DNA of 33,803 nt from Geobacter sp. UBA698. Its GTDB lineage: Bacteria; Desulfobacterota; Desulfuromonadia; Geobacterales; Pseudopelobacteraceae. Where the stretch lies: contig DBMM01000136.1 in assembly GCA_002298925.1 (NCBI GenBank), positions 1 to 33,803 of the forward strand, in the 5' to 3' direction. Positions 24,432 to 33,803 of this stretch are shown here, piece by piece. The first letter of the stretch is position 1. Each line of letters begins with the position of its first letter. The position numbers and the translations under genes were made by a program. Under the pieces are notes generated by a model that saw nothing but the letters and a program-made list of their open reading frames with translations, searched no databases and was not told the origin of the DNA.

Positions 24432-25802
24432 CTATTTACCGATACAGAAAGAGGAGAAAATCAGATCGAGCACATCATCGCTGGTAGCCTGCCCGGTGAC
24501 GGAACCGACCGCCGCCAAGGCATCACGCAGATCAACCGAGAGCAACTCCAGCTCGAGATTGGCGGCCAGGCCGCTTTCAAAACGATCCAGAACAGCATCA
24601 GCCGTTACCAGGGCATCCCGGTGACGTGCCCTGGATATGGCCACAAAATCGCGACTGTCAATTGCGGCTTCATGCAAGAACGTGCTGCGAACGGTCTCCT
24701 TAAGTTCATCAACCCCTAAACCGGTATGGGTGGAAATTGCGACGCACTTCGTGGCATCGGTTTCTGTGGGCAACTCCAGGATTACGGGCAGATCCGATTT
24801 GTTGCGCACCAGGATCACCCTGCTTCCCGACAAGGAGTTCAGAATCAAACGGTCCTCGGCCTCGAACGGACGCGCTGCATCCAGCACAAAGAGCACCAGA
24901 TCCGCCAGAGGAATCTTTTCGAGTGCACGGTTGATACCTTCAAGCTCGACCACGTCGTCGGTGTGGCGGATACCGGCCGAATCCAGCAGACGCACAGCCA
25001 ATCCTCCCAGATTGACAGTTTCTTCGATGATGTCCCGGGTTGTTCCGGGAATATGGGTGACGATGGCACGGTTCTCGTTGAGCAGACGGTTGAGCAGACT
25101 CGACTTGCCGGCATTGGGTTTGCCGATGATCAGTACGGAAATGCCCTCGCGCAGTATGCGGCCATCCTCGAAACCGGTCAGAAGCTTGGTTAGTATCGTG
25201 CGGGCCGAAGAAATGTCGGAGCTGATGGCAGCTGTGTCGGTTGCACCGAGATCCTCCTCGGGAAAATCAATGTAAGCCTCCACCAGTGCCAGGGCATGCA
25301 GCAGCAGGGAGCGTGCCTCGTCGATCCGCTGGGACAGGGCTCCTTCGCGCTGATTCTGGGCCAGGCGCAGCGCGGCTTCAGTCTGGGATCCGATGATATC
25401 CATGACCGCTTCAGCCTGGACTAAGTCGATTCTGCCGTTGAGAAAGGCACGCCGCGTAAATTCACCCGGCTCGGCCAGTCTGGCGCCAGAGCGCAGGCAG
25501 AGCGACAAAACCCGCTCAACCACCAGCATTCCGCCATGACAGTGGATTTCCAGAACATCCTCGCGGGTATAGGAACGGGGGGCGCGCATGAGAACGGCCA
25601 TGGCCTCATCGACTACTTCTCCCGACAGGTAATCGCGGACAGACCCAAAATAAAAACGGTGGCTGATTAGGCCACCGTTACATAAGGGTTTGAATACGGC
25701 ATCGCCGATATCCGCAGCCTGGGAGCCGCTCACGCGGACTATGCCGATCCCGCCGTTTCCGGGAGGAGTGCTGACTGCAGCTATCGTATCACGGATATAC
25801 AT
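24432..25802 (-). CDS. mnmE: tRNA modification GTPase MnmE (TrmE)
   Basis: MnmE is the GTPase partner of MnmG and binds the formyl-folate carbon donor. The 456 residues start MYIRDTIAAVSTPPGNGGIGIVRVSG, then the N-terminal folate-binding domain with GEFTRRAFLNGRIDL, and the G domain: G1 GKPNAGKS at 227-234, DSAG (G3) and NKSD (G4). The C-terminus ends SSFCIGK, the invariant Cys motif of the family. It follows yidC by 22 nt; jag, which often separates them in other bacteria, is absent. Confidence 0.96.
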   Translation of the reverse strand: MYIRDTIAAVSTPPGNGGIGIVRVSGSQAADIGDAVFKPLCNGGLISHRFYFGSVRDYLSGEVVDEAMAVLMRAPRSYTREDVLEIHCHGGMLVVERVLSLCLRSGARLAEPGEFTRRAFLNGRIDLVQAEAVMDIIGSQTEAALRLAQNQREGALSQRIDEARSLLLHALALVEAYIDFPEEDLGATDTAAISSDISSARTILTKLLTGFEDGRILREGISVLIIGKPNAGKSSLLNRLLNENRAIVTHIPGTTRDIIEETVNLGGLAVRLLDSAGIRHTDDVVELEGINRALEKIPLADLVLFVLDAARPFEAEDRLILNSLSGSRVILVRNKSDLPVILELPTETDATKCVAISTHTGLGVDELKETVRSTFLHEAAIDSRDFVAISRARHRDALVTADAVLDRFESGLAANLELELLSVDLRDALAAVGSVTGQATSDDVLDLIFSSFCIGK

Positions 25803-25824
25803 AGGAAACTCCCTGCGGCAAAAC

Positions 25825-27414
25825 TCAGTCTTTTACGAGTTTATTGATATACATCTGCTGGCCGATGGTAAGCAGGTTATTCACCAGCCAGTAGAGAACT
25901 AGACCGGACGGAAAACTCAGAAACATGAACGTGAATACCACCGGCAGCGCCAGCATCATCTTCTGCTGCACCGGGTCCATCTGGGAAGGTGTCATTTTCT
26001 GCTGGATAAACATGGTCACACCCATGATCAGCGGGGTGACATAGTAAGGGTCCTTGTCGGACAGGTCGGTGATCCACAACAAAAACGGAGCGTGGCGCAG
26101 TTCCATGGAAAACATGAGGGCCTTGTAAAGGGCAAAAAAGACCGGAATCTGAACCACCATCGGCAGACAGCCACCCAAAGGATTGACCTTGTTGTCGCGA
26201 TACAGTTCCATGACAGCCTTGTTCATGCCATCACGGTCATCCTTGAATTTTTCCTTGAGGGCCGCCATCTTGGGCTGAATCTTCTGCATGTCCTTCATGG
26301 ATTTGTAACTTTTATGGGTCAACGGGAAAAACAGCACCTTGAGAACAACGGTAATGATAATAATGGCAAAGCCGTAATTGCCAACGTAGCGATGTAAAAA
26401 TTTAAGGGTGTAAAGCAGTGGCTTGGCAATTACCCCGAACCAGCCCAGATCGAGAGACTGCTCCAGAGAGTTGCCCTGGGCTTTGAGTGTGTCGATATCC
26501 TTGGGACCGACAAATATCTTCTGTACAACGGAAACGGACTGTCCGGGGGTAACGGTGATCTGCGGCGATGAAATGACGGACTCAAAAAATCCGGCAGCAT
26601 TCTTCTTCAGCTCTACAGAAGCGATGCTCCCCTGCTCGGAAAGGAGGGCGGTCAGAAAATACTTGTCGCTGAAGCCGGCCCAGAGCAGGTTTTTATCGTA
26701 TTTTTTGGAAGCGGTGGCCACATCCTTGATCTTGTCGCTTTTGAGGCTCTGGTCAGTATAAATAAAGGAACCGGCGGTGTCGAAGCGGGTGTCCTTGATC
26801 TTGGGTTCGGCCGGATAGGTCAGCACCTGCTGCAAGGTCCCCACCAGCGGGGACTGGGAATTGTTAATCACCTGCGTATCCAGTTTGATGCCATAGCTGT
26901 TGCCGCTGAATGAATAAATCTTGCGGACCGTGAACCCCTGATCGGAGGTATAGGTAAAGGTGAGTTGGCGGTTCTCGCTGTCTTTAACCAGGATGCTGTC
27001 GGAGTCGGAAGAATATACGCTGCTATCGGCCAGGTTGAAGCCGGTGGCGCGGGTCGCAAAGGTGAGTACATTCGGATCGGCATTGTCGCCTAAAATTACC
27101 TGACTGGCAGAAGGGGTATTATGTTCGCGATATTTCTTCAGCTTGAAGCTCTTCAGCGCGCCGCCGCGCGATGAGAATACCGCTGTGTACAGGCCGGTAT
27201 CCACCGAAATGTCCTTGGCAACCGTACTCCCGGGAACGATTGGAGCGGCTGCAGGTACGGCTGGCTGGGCAATGGATGGCTGCTGACCGGAAACTGCCGC
27301 AGGTTGGACGTTCTGGGAAGGGACAGCCGGCTTTTTGTCGGGTCCCGCGAAAAGGGAAAATACATAGAAAACTGCTATTGATAGAATGACTGCCAGAAAC
27401 GCACGCTTTTCCAT
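25825..27414 (-). CDS. yidC: Membrane protein insertase YidC
   Basis: YidC inserts and folds inner-membrane proteins, alone or with SecYEG. The 529 residues have the Gram-negative layout: an N-terminal helix (MEKRAFLAVILSIAVFYVFSLF), a large periplasmic domain (about 60-330) with AVFSSRGGALKSFKLKKYRE, then five membrane helices, including the cytoplasmic hairpin MKDMQKIQPKMAALKEKFKDD and NPLGGCLPMVVQIPVFFALYK. The gene order rpmH-rnpA-yidD-yidC is the classic one beside bacterial origins. Confidence 0.97.
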   Translation of the reverse strand: MEKRAFLAVILSIAVFYVFSLFAGPDKKPAVPSQNVQPAAVSGQQPSIAQPAVPAAAPIVPGSTVAKDISVDTGLYTAVFSSRGGALKSFKLKKYREHNTPSASQVILGDNADPNVLTFATRATGFNLADSSVYSSDSDSILVKDSENRQLTFTYTSDQGFTVRKIYSFSGNSYGIKLDTQVINNSQSPLVGTLQQVLTYPAEPKIKDTRFDTAGSFIYTDQSLKSDKIKDVATASKKYDKNLLWAGFSDKYFLTALLSEQGSIASVELKKNAAGFFESVISSPQITVTPGQSVSVVQKIFVGPKDIDTLKAQGNSLEQSLDLGWFGVIAKPLLYTLKFLHRYVGNYGFAIIIITVVLKVLFFPLTHKSYKSMKDMQKIQPKMAALKEKFKDDRDGMNKAVMELYRDNKVNPLGGCLPMVVQIPVFFALYKALMFSMELRHAPFLLWITDLSDKDPYYVTPLIMGVTMFIQQKMTPSQMDPVQQKMMLALPVVFTFMFLSFPSGLVLYWLVNNLLTIGQQMYINKLVKD

Positions 27415-27437
27415 GAAAGCTCCAGTTGTGTTCTCAA

Positions 27438-27650
27438 TTATGGTACAGGATCATACCCGCCAGGATGAAAGGGATGGCATTTACAAAGTCTGAGAAGGGT
27501 CAACCACACGCCCCTGGTGAGTCCATGACGCAGGATTGATTCTCGGGAATACGCGGAACAGGAGGGATGAAAACGACAGGCCGGTGGCAGAAACGGTGAT
27601 ACCAGTTTCTGGTACATTGTTATTATGAGGAGTGTAATGCTTTTGAACAT
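27438..27650 (-). CDS. yidD: Membrane protein insertion efficiency factor YidD
   Basis: A small protein that assists YidC-dependent insertion. The 70 residues carry the family core MYQKLVSPFLPPACRFHPSCSAYSRESILRHG with its three conserved Cys region and the C-terminal CHPFHPGGYDPVP. The ATG at 27650 lies inside the 3' end of rnpA (28-nt overlap). A later ATG at 27617 would give a shorter protein but has no ribosome-binding site. It ends 23 nt before yidC. Confidence 0.93.
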   Translation of the reverse strand: MFKSITLLIITMYQKLVSPFLPPACRFHPSCSAYSRESILRHGLTRGVWLTLLRLCKCHPFHPGGYDPVP

Positions 27651-28090
27651 GTAGCTGCGCCGATGTGCCTGAAGGCCTTTTCAAGTTCGCGCTGCACAGT
27701 GCAGAAATCCATCAGGGCAGCCTCACGACGCGCAATGAGATTAACATCAATCGCGGGGAGCTGATGTCTGTTGCACCTGAAGATTTCCCTGGCATAACGT
27801 TTAACCCGGTTACGGATTACTGCACAGCCAATCTTTTTACTTGCCGTAACACCAAGACGTGCCCCGGACAGATCATTCGGCTGCCAGACCACCAGGAATC
27901 CCTTGGTTACATACTTGTTCGGCGAATCAAAAAGCTTGAGAAAATCGGCACGTTTCCGCAATCTGGCTGATTTTGGAAACGTGCCAACTACAGTATCTTG
28001 CGTGGCGACGTCTGGACTACTTGACTGCAATGCGGACAGACAGGGTCTTGCGACCTTTAGCCCTTCTACGCTTGATAACAAGACGTCCAT
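27623..28090 (-). CDS. rnpA: Ribonuclease P protein component RnpA, start inside rpmH
   Basis: RnpA is the protein cofactor of RNase P, which matures tRNA 5' ends. The conserved part begins FPKSARLRKRADFLKLF and includes LGVTASKKIGCAVIRNRVKRYAREIFR with the RNR signature, and DVNLIARREAALMDF. Between the end of rpmH and this core the frame contains no ATG, GTG or TTG. The gene must therefore start inside rpmH, at a TTG (28030; 135 residues) or at the ATG used here (28090; 155 residues). Neither has a clear Shine-Dalgarno, so coupling to rpmH translation is likely. The exact start is uncertain; the gene itself is not. Confidence 0.9.
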   Translation of the reverse strand: MDVLLSSVEGLKVARPCLSALQSSSPDVATQDTVVGTFPKSARLRKRADFLKLFDSPNKYVTKGFLVVWQPNDLSGARLGVTASKKIGCAVIRNRVKRYAREIFRCNRHQLPAIDVNLIARREAALMDFCTVQRELEKAFRHIGAATCSKALHSS

Positions 28091-28166
28091 TTTTGGTTGA
28101 CATTCTTACCAGAAATCCGTGGGTACGCTTACGTGAGGTATTGCTCGGTTGAAAGGTTCTTTTCAT
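28017..28166 (-). CDS. rpmH: 50S ribosomal protein L34
   Basis: A 49-residue frame reads MKRTFQPSNTSRKRTHGFLV, then RMSTKNGRLVIKRRRAKGRK and TLSVRIAVK, a clear L34 sequence with its highly basic composition. An ATG at 28166 has GGAG 8 nt upstream. It leads the operon into rnpA, yidD and yidC. Its 3' half is overlapped by the rnpA frame. A TTGACA with a weak -10 lies about 40-65 nt upstream. Confidence 0.97.
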   Translation of the reverse strand: MKRTFQPSNTSRKRTHGFLVRMSTKNGRLVIKRRRAKGRKTLSVRIAVK

Positions 28167-28203
28167 ATCAGACACTCCAAATAAAATTTTTCAGGAAATA
28201 AGT

Positions 28204-28232
28204 CTTTAATCATAGCGGCACGTTTTTGTCAA
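28204..28232 (-). promoter_or_regulatory. Candidate rpmH promoter
   Basis: On the minus strand a perfect TTGACA (28232-28227) is followed 17 nt later by TTAAAG (28209-28204), a weak -10. Transcription would start about 30-40 nt before the rpmH start codon. The -35 is strong but the -10 is poor, so this is moderate at best. Confidence 0.45.
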
Positions 28233-28372
28233 GAAGTTTATTAATGCTGCTGCGATGGGCATGGATTGATTTGCCTTGAAAAATGATACCTGCTCTGGTA
28301 ACCTGCTGCTTCCTGAAAATTGTTTTATTTCAGTAAATTAGACGTAACTGCCTGATTAAACGATACAATAAA

Positions 28373-28484
28373 TTATCAACAGGTGTTGACAATTCTGTTG
28401 ATAACCTGTCATCAAACCGCACGCCCACTTACATAAACTGGTTTATTCCATTGATGATTTTATCAATCACAGCGATGTGGATAA
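28373..28484. other. DnaA-box cluster upstream of dnaA
   Basis: The rpmH-dnaA gap (28167-28519, 353 nt) is AT-rich and holds DnaA-box-like 9-mers: TTATCAACA at 28373-28381 and, inverted, TGTTGATAA at 28396-28404 (one mismatch each), TGTTGACAA at 28384-28392 (two mismatches) and a perfect TGTGGATAA (TTATCCACA inverted) at 28476-28484. This can be the autoregulated dnaA promoter, one half of the origin, or both. A TACAAT at 28364-28369 may be a -10 element of dnaA. Confidence 0.65.
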
Positions 28485-28519
28485 TCAGCTGATAACTTAT
28501 TTTTAATTAATGTGATATT

Positions 28520-29872
28520 ATGTTAGAAGCCTGGCAACAAGCATCAGAAAATCTGGCAAAAGTTCTGTCTGAACGTGATTTCAATACATGGATCAAACCG
28601 CTTTGCTACAGTCACAGGGAGGGCGACGCCGTCTTTCTCTCTGTACCCACATCATTTTTCAAGGAATGGCTGGAAGAACACTACCATCAGATGCTGATGG
28701 GTGCGCTGTCGGTAACCTCCGGCACGAACTGTTCGATTGAACTGATCATCCGCGAGACAACACCTGAAACCGAATCACTGCAACCGGAAGAGCTGATCAT
28801 CAAAGGCCATCAGGAATCGGAACAGGTCCGCAACATCACCTCCGAAGCCGCCTTCACCCCTCTCAATACCAAATACACCTTCGATCTGTTTGTAAGCGGT
28901 ACCGGCAACCAGTTTGCCCATGCCGCTGCCATGGCAGTGGCCAACAATCCGGCCGACACCTACAATCCGCTCTTTATCTATGGAGGCGTCGGGCTTGGCA
29001 AAAGCCATCTTCTGAATGCGATTGGCCATACCATCCGGACCAAATCCCCTGACCTGAAGGTCTGTTACTGTTCGGCGGAAAAATTCATGTACGAAATGGT
29101 CAATGCCCTGCGCCAAAAGCGGATGGAGCAGTTCAGGACACGTTTTCGTAATCTTGACGTACTGCTGGTTGACGACATTCAGTTCATATCCGGCAAGGTA
29201 GGTACCCAGGAAGAATTTTTCCATACCTTCAATGCCCTCTATGACATGCACAAGCAGATTGTGATCACATCCGATAAATTTCCGCGGGAAATTTCCGATC
29301 TTGAGGAACGGCTGCGCTCCCGCTTCGAGTGGGGTCTGATCGCCGACATCCAGCCCCCTGACCTGGAAACAAAAATCGCCATACTCAAGAAAAAATCAGA
29401 GATCACCAGAATCAAGCTGCCAGAGGATGTGATCTATTTCCTGGCATCAAGCGACACCCGCAACATACGGGAGCTCGAAGGCATGCTTATCAGACTGGGC
29501 GCCTACAGCAGTCTGCAGAGCGTCCCCATTACGCTTGACATGGCCAAGGAGAGCTTGAAAGACATTCTTGGCGACAGACGCAAAGAGATAACCGTAGAAA
29601 TGATCCAGAAAACGGTAGCGGATCATTTTGATCTCAAGCTGACTGACATGAAGTCCAGCAAAAGGTTGAAAAACCTTGTTCAGGCCCGTCAGATAGCCAT
29701 CTGGCTCTGCCGGGACATGACCAAGGCATCCTACCCTGACATCGGCGCGAAATTTGGCGGCAAAGACCATTCCACCGTTATCTATGCAACCAAAAAAATG
29801 GAACAGGCCATCAAGGATGATCCTAAGATCGCTAAAATTATTGAAGAAATTAAACATATCCTTCTGAAGTGA
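28520..29872 (+). CDS. dnaA: Chromosomal replication initiator DnaA
   Basis: DnaA binds DnaA boxes at oriC, melts the origin and helps load the helicase. The 450 residues include the N-terminal domain I (LSERDFNTWIKPL), the AAA+ Walker A GGVGLGKS at 155-162, Walker B LLVDDIQFI, the sensor region SDLEERLRSRFEWGL, and the C-terminal DNA-binding signature FGGKDHSTVIYATKKM. The ATG at 28520 follows an AT-rich stretch with no recognisable Shine-Dalgarno, which is unusual for this window. Confidence 0.97.
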   Translation: MLEAWQQASENLAKVLSERDFNTWIKPLCYSHREGDAVFLSVPTSFFKEWLEEHYHQMLMGALSVTSGTNCSIELIIRETTPETESLQPEELIIKGHQESEQVRNITSEAAFTPLNTKYTFDLFVSGTGNQFAHAAAMAVANNPADTYNPLFIYGGVGLGKSHLLNAIGHTIRTKSPDLKVCYCSAEKFMYEMVNALRQKRMEQFRTRFRNLDVLLVDDIQFISGKVGTQEEFFHTFNALYDMHKQIVITSDKFPREISDLEERLRSRFEWGLIADIQPPDLETKIAILKKKSEITRIKLPEDVIYFLASSDTRNIRELEGMLIRLGAYSSLQSVPITLDMAKESLKDILGDRRKEITVEMIQKTVADHFDLKLTDMKSSKRLKNLVQARQIAIWLCRDMTKASYPDIGAKFGGKDHSTVIYATKKMEQAIKDDPKIAKIIEEIKHILLK

Positions 29873-29881
29873 TGAATCAGC

Positions 29882-30072
29882 TGTGCATATCCTGTGACTA
29901 ACTGTGCATAACTCTGACCATGTTGATATCCCCACTTTCAGTGCAACATTTATCAACATGAGACCATACAGCAATTATCAGGTAATTAAGCCAGTTATGA
30001 AGTTATCACCAAATTCAAGCCCCCTATAACAACAACAAAGGTTTTATTCTTTAAAGAATATATTATTTACCA
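29882..30072. other. oriC: Probable oriC: DnaA boxes and AT-rich region between dnaA and dnaN
   Basis: Within 77 bp just after dnaA lie TGTGCATAT (29882-29890), TGTGACTAA (29893-29901), a perfect TGTGCATAA (TTATGCACA inverted, 29903-29911), TGTTGATAT (29921-29929) and TTATCAACA (29950-29958). The first three are spaced 10-11 bp apart, one helical turn, in the same orientation. An AT-rich tract at about 30040-30070, with the palindrome ATTCTTTAAAGAAT (30046-30059), could be the unwinding element. It also overlaps the dnaN upstream region. Gene strands diverge around this region, as expected for an origin. Confidence 0.7.
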
Positions 30073-30086
30073 GTAAGGAGTGACAC

Positions 30087-31208
30087 ATGGAATTCAGAAT
30101 AGACAAAGAGCTATTCCTCAAGTCTCTGCAAAAAATCCAGGGCATTGTCGAAAAACGGACTTCCATGCCGATTCTTTCAAATGTCCTGCTGGAAGCAACG
30201 GAATCGTCACTGCATGTCACCGCCACCGACCTTGAAGTTGGCATGAAAAGCAGTTATCCGGCCGATGTAACCGCACCGGGCAGGATCACTGTGGGAGCTA
30301 AAAAACTGTACGAGATCGTCAAGGAACTCCCCAACCAGATCATAACTTTTTCCACAAAGGAGAATGACTGGGTGGAGATTAAATGCGGCAAGGTGCAATT
30401 CAACATTGTCGGCCTGTCACCGGACGAATTCCCCTACTTCCCAGCCATCAAAGAAGAAAGCCTGTTCGAGATTGAAAGTACCCTGCTGAAGGGGATGATC
30501 GAAAAAACATCCTATGCCATCTGCAATGACGACACAAAATATAACCTAAACGGCCTGTTCACCAAGGTCGAGCTGAACCCAGACGGCAATCAGGTTCTTA
30601 AAATGGTAGCCACCGATGGTCATCGCCTCTCCATCGCCAATGGCGCCCTCAAGGGGAGCGCCGGTCCGGAACTGCTCAAAGGGGTGATCCTGCCTAAAAA
30701 AGGGATCTACGAACTGAAGAAAATCACCGAAGAGGACAGCGGTACCCTCATGTTCGGCTTCATGGAAAACAGTGCCGTGATCAAGCGCGGCGATTCCTAC
30801 ATGGTCATGCGCCTGGTGGATGGCGAGTTTCCGGACTACAACCGGGTGATTCCGGTTGCCAATGACCGCACCATAACGGTCAACAAGGATGACTTCACCC
30901 ACTCGGTCCGCAGGATGGCCATTCTTTCCAGCGAGAAGTTCAAAGGGATCATGCTGGAGATATCAGCGTCCAGCATCAAAATATCATCCAGCAACCCGGA
31001 ACTTGGCGATGCCATGGAGGAGATCGATGTCACCTACGGCGGCGATCCACTGGCGGTCAGATTCAATGCCCGCTACCTGCTGGACGTTTTGGCGGTGGCC
31101 GAAACCGAATGCGTGGACATGAAGTTCAAGGATGAGTTGTCACCATCGATTATCGTGCCGCAAAATTCGGACAGCTTCCTGGCGGTAATCATGCCGATGA
31201 GGCTGTAA
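30087..31208 (+). CDS. dnaN: DNA polymerase III beta sliding clamp DnaN
   Basis: The beta clamp encircles DNA and gives polymerase III its processivity. The 373 residues show the three-domain clamp pattern, starting MEFRIDKELFLKSLQKIQGIVEKRTSMPILSNV, with ATDLEVGMKS, ATDGHRLSIANG, DGEFPDYNRVIP and the C-terminal SFLAVIMPMRL that forms the partner-binding pocket. An AAGGAG ribosome-binding site lies 7 nt before the ATG. It follows the proposed oriC and leads into recF. Confidence 0.97.
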   Translation: MEFRIDKELFLKSLQKIQGIVEKRTSMPILSNVLLEATESSLHVTATDLEVGMKSSYPADVTAPGRITVGAKKLYEIVKELPNQIITFSTKENDWVEIKCGKVQFNIVGLSPDEFPYFPAIKEESLFEIESTLLKGMIEKTSYAICNDDTKYNLNGLFTKVELNPDGNQVLKMVATDGHRLSIANGALKGSAGPELLKGVILPKKGIYELKKITEEDSGTLMFGFMENSAVIKRGDSYMVMRLVDGEFPDYNRVIPVANDRTITVNKDDFTHSVRRMAILSSEKFKGIMLEISASSIKISSSNPELGDAMEEIDVTYGGDPLAVRFNARYLLDVLAVAETECVDMKFKDELSPSIIVPQNSDSFLAVIMPMRL

Positions 31209-31217
31209 TACCGGCAA

Positions 31218-32322
31218 ATGCGCCTGAATAAGCTCGCCATTGCCGGGTTCAGAAATTTTTCTTCCCTGCGGATAGATCCCGGCCCGCGCTTCAATCTGCT
31301 GCACGGACTCAACGGCCAGGGCAAGACCAACCTGCTGGAAGCGATCTATCTGCTGGGAAATACCCGTTCCTTTCGCAGCGCCCGCCTGCCGGAATTTATC
31401 AGCCATGATCACCCCATGGCCCAGATCCAGGGGGAAGTTGAGTCGGGAGGCAGCAGGAGTTCGATCAGGCTGACCCTGGAGCAGGCCGGCCGCAGGGTGG
31501 AGATCGACGGCAAGGGTATCCAGCGGGCCTCGCAGCTGCACGGCAGGCTGAACGCAGTGGTTTTTTCGCCAGATGACACCGGCATGGTCAGATTCGGGCC
31601 GGATTCACGCCGCCGCTTCCTGGATCGAGCCGTCTACATGGGTGATATCGGTTATCTGCATTGCTGGCACAGCTACCACCGCATCCTTAAACAGCGTAAC
31701 CAGCTGTTGAAAAATGCCGACAGAAGCGGGCTGGATACCTGGACCGAAAAGCTGGCCGAAGCCGGCGCAGAAGTGATCGAGAGGCGCCAGATCTTTGTTG
31801 CCCAGCTTAAGGACCGGCTGCAGCGGCATTACGCCACCATCTCGGCCGGCAGCGAAACAGCCGCCATCGCCTATCGTCCGGAATGGGTGCAGGCAACGCA
31901 GCGTGAAGCCATCAGAGTGGAACTGCTGAGCCTGTTCGAAAAGCAGGCCCGCACCGATGAACGCTACGCCACCACCACGGCCGGCCCGCACCGTGACGAC
32001 CTGGTACTCCTGCTGGATGGCCGGCCCCTCAAGGCCTTTGGTTCCCAGGGGCAGCAGAAGAGTTTCGTTCTGGCCCTGAAGATGGCGGAAATGGACAACC
32101 TGCAGACCATCTTTGGCGAATCGCCCCTGCTGCTGCTGGACGACATGAGCTCGGAACTGGATAGCCGCAGGAACGCCAACCTGATGGAGTTTCTGATAGC
32201 GCGGGATATTCAGGTATTTATCACAACAACGGAAAAATCACCGGCCCAGTTGGGCCATAGCGCACAATGCGCCGTCTTTCGAGTTGAAGACGGCAATCTG
32301 ACGTTTGAGGGAAATGAACCAC

Positions 32323-32330
<8 letters not shown>
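31218..32330 (+). CDS. recF: DNA replication and repair protein RecF
   Basis: RecF is an SMC-like ATPase that helps load RecA at gaps through RecO and RecR. The 370 residues contain the start MRLNKLAIAGFRNFSSL, Walker A GLNGQGKT at 30-37 followed by NLLEAIYLL, FSPDDTGMVRFGPDSRRRFLD, TTAGPHRDDL, and the signature and Walker B region FGSQGQQKSFVLALKMAE with LLLLDDMSSELD. It starts 9 nt after dnaN and overlaps gyrB by 8 nt at its end. Confidence 0.96.

Positions 32331-33803
<1,473 letters not shown>

Overview
The window is chromosomal DNA spanning a replication origin of a Deltaproteobacterium-type organism, most likely a member of the Geobacterales (Geobacter/Pelobacter relatives). This rests on the gene content and protein style: a GspN of the Geobacter type, a futalosine-type menaquinone gene, and a classic origin neighbourhood. 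I cannot name the species. Genes left of about 28.2 kb all run on the minus strand and dnaA-dnaN-recF-gyrB run on the plus strand, so transcription diverges from the dnaA region and follows replication on both arms.

Layout, left to right. (1) 1-8.4 kb: a complete type I-C CRISPR-Cas operon on the minus strand, cas3-cas5c-cas8c-cas7-cas4-[Bro-N fragment]-cas1-cas2, followed by leader-like DNA at 1-194. The repeat array itself is not in the window and would lie to its left. cas8c carries a strong internal Shine-Dalgarno and ATG predicted to make the small subunit Cas11c. Three copies of a GC-rich hairpin repeat sit in the cas3 leader, before cas1 and before cas2. (2) 8.7-15.2 kb: a type II secretion (general secretory pathway) cluster, gspH-I-J-K-L-M-N, ending with a protein that has only a GspE N-terminal-type domain, then a strong terminator. 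gspC, D, E, F and G are absent here. (3) 15.3-21.6 kb: a minus-strand run of lipoprotein, YbgC-like thioesterase, mqnC, RNase D, an ArnC-like glycosyltransferase, and ArnA split into separate formyltransferase and decarboxylase proteins. (4) 21.8-28.2 kb: rpmH-rnpA-yidD-yidC-mnmE-mnmG-rsmG, with two exact parS sites in or beside mnmG. parA/parB do not follow rsmG and no jag gene lies between yidC and mnmE. (5) 28.2-33.8 kb: DnaA-box clusters on both sides of dnaA, an AT-rich stretch before dnaN, then dnaN, recF and gyrB (cut by the window end).

The least ordinary region is the CRISPR-Cas operon. A truncated phage-type Bro-N reading frame with its own strong ribosome-binding site has been placed between cas4 and cas1. 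Its last codons are made of the hairpin repeat, and its stop codon overlaps the GTG start of cas1, so translation of cas1 may now depend on it. The other points worth checking are the Cas11c internal start, the parS pair away from parAB, the rnpA frame that has no start codon outside rpmH, the repeat-invaded start of gspH, and the possibly bipartite oriC.
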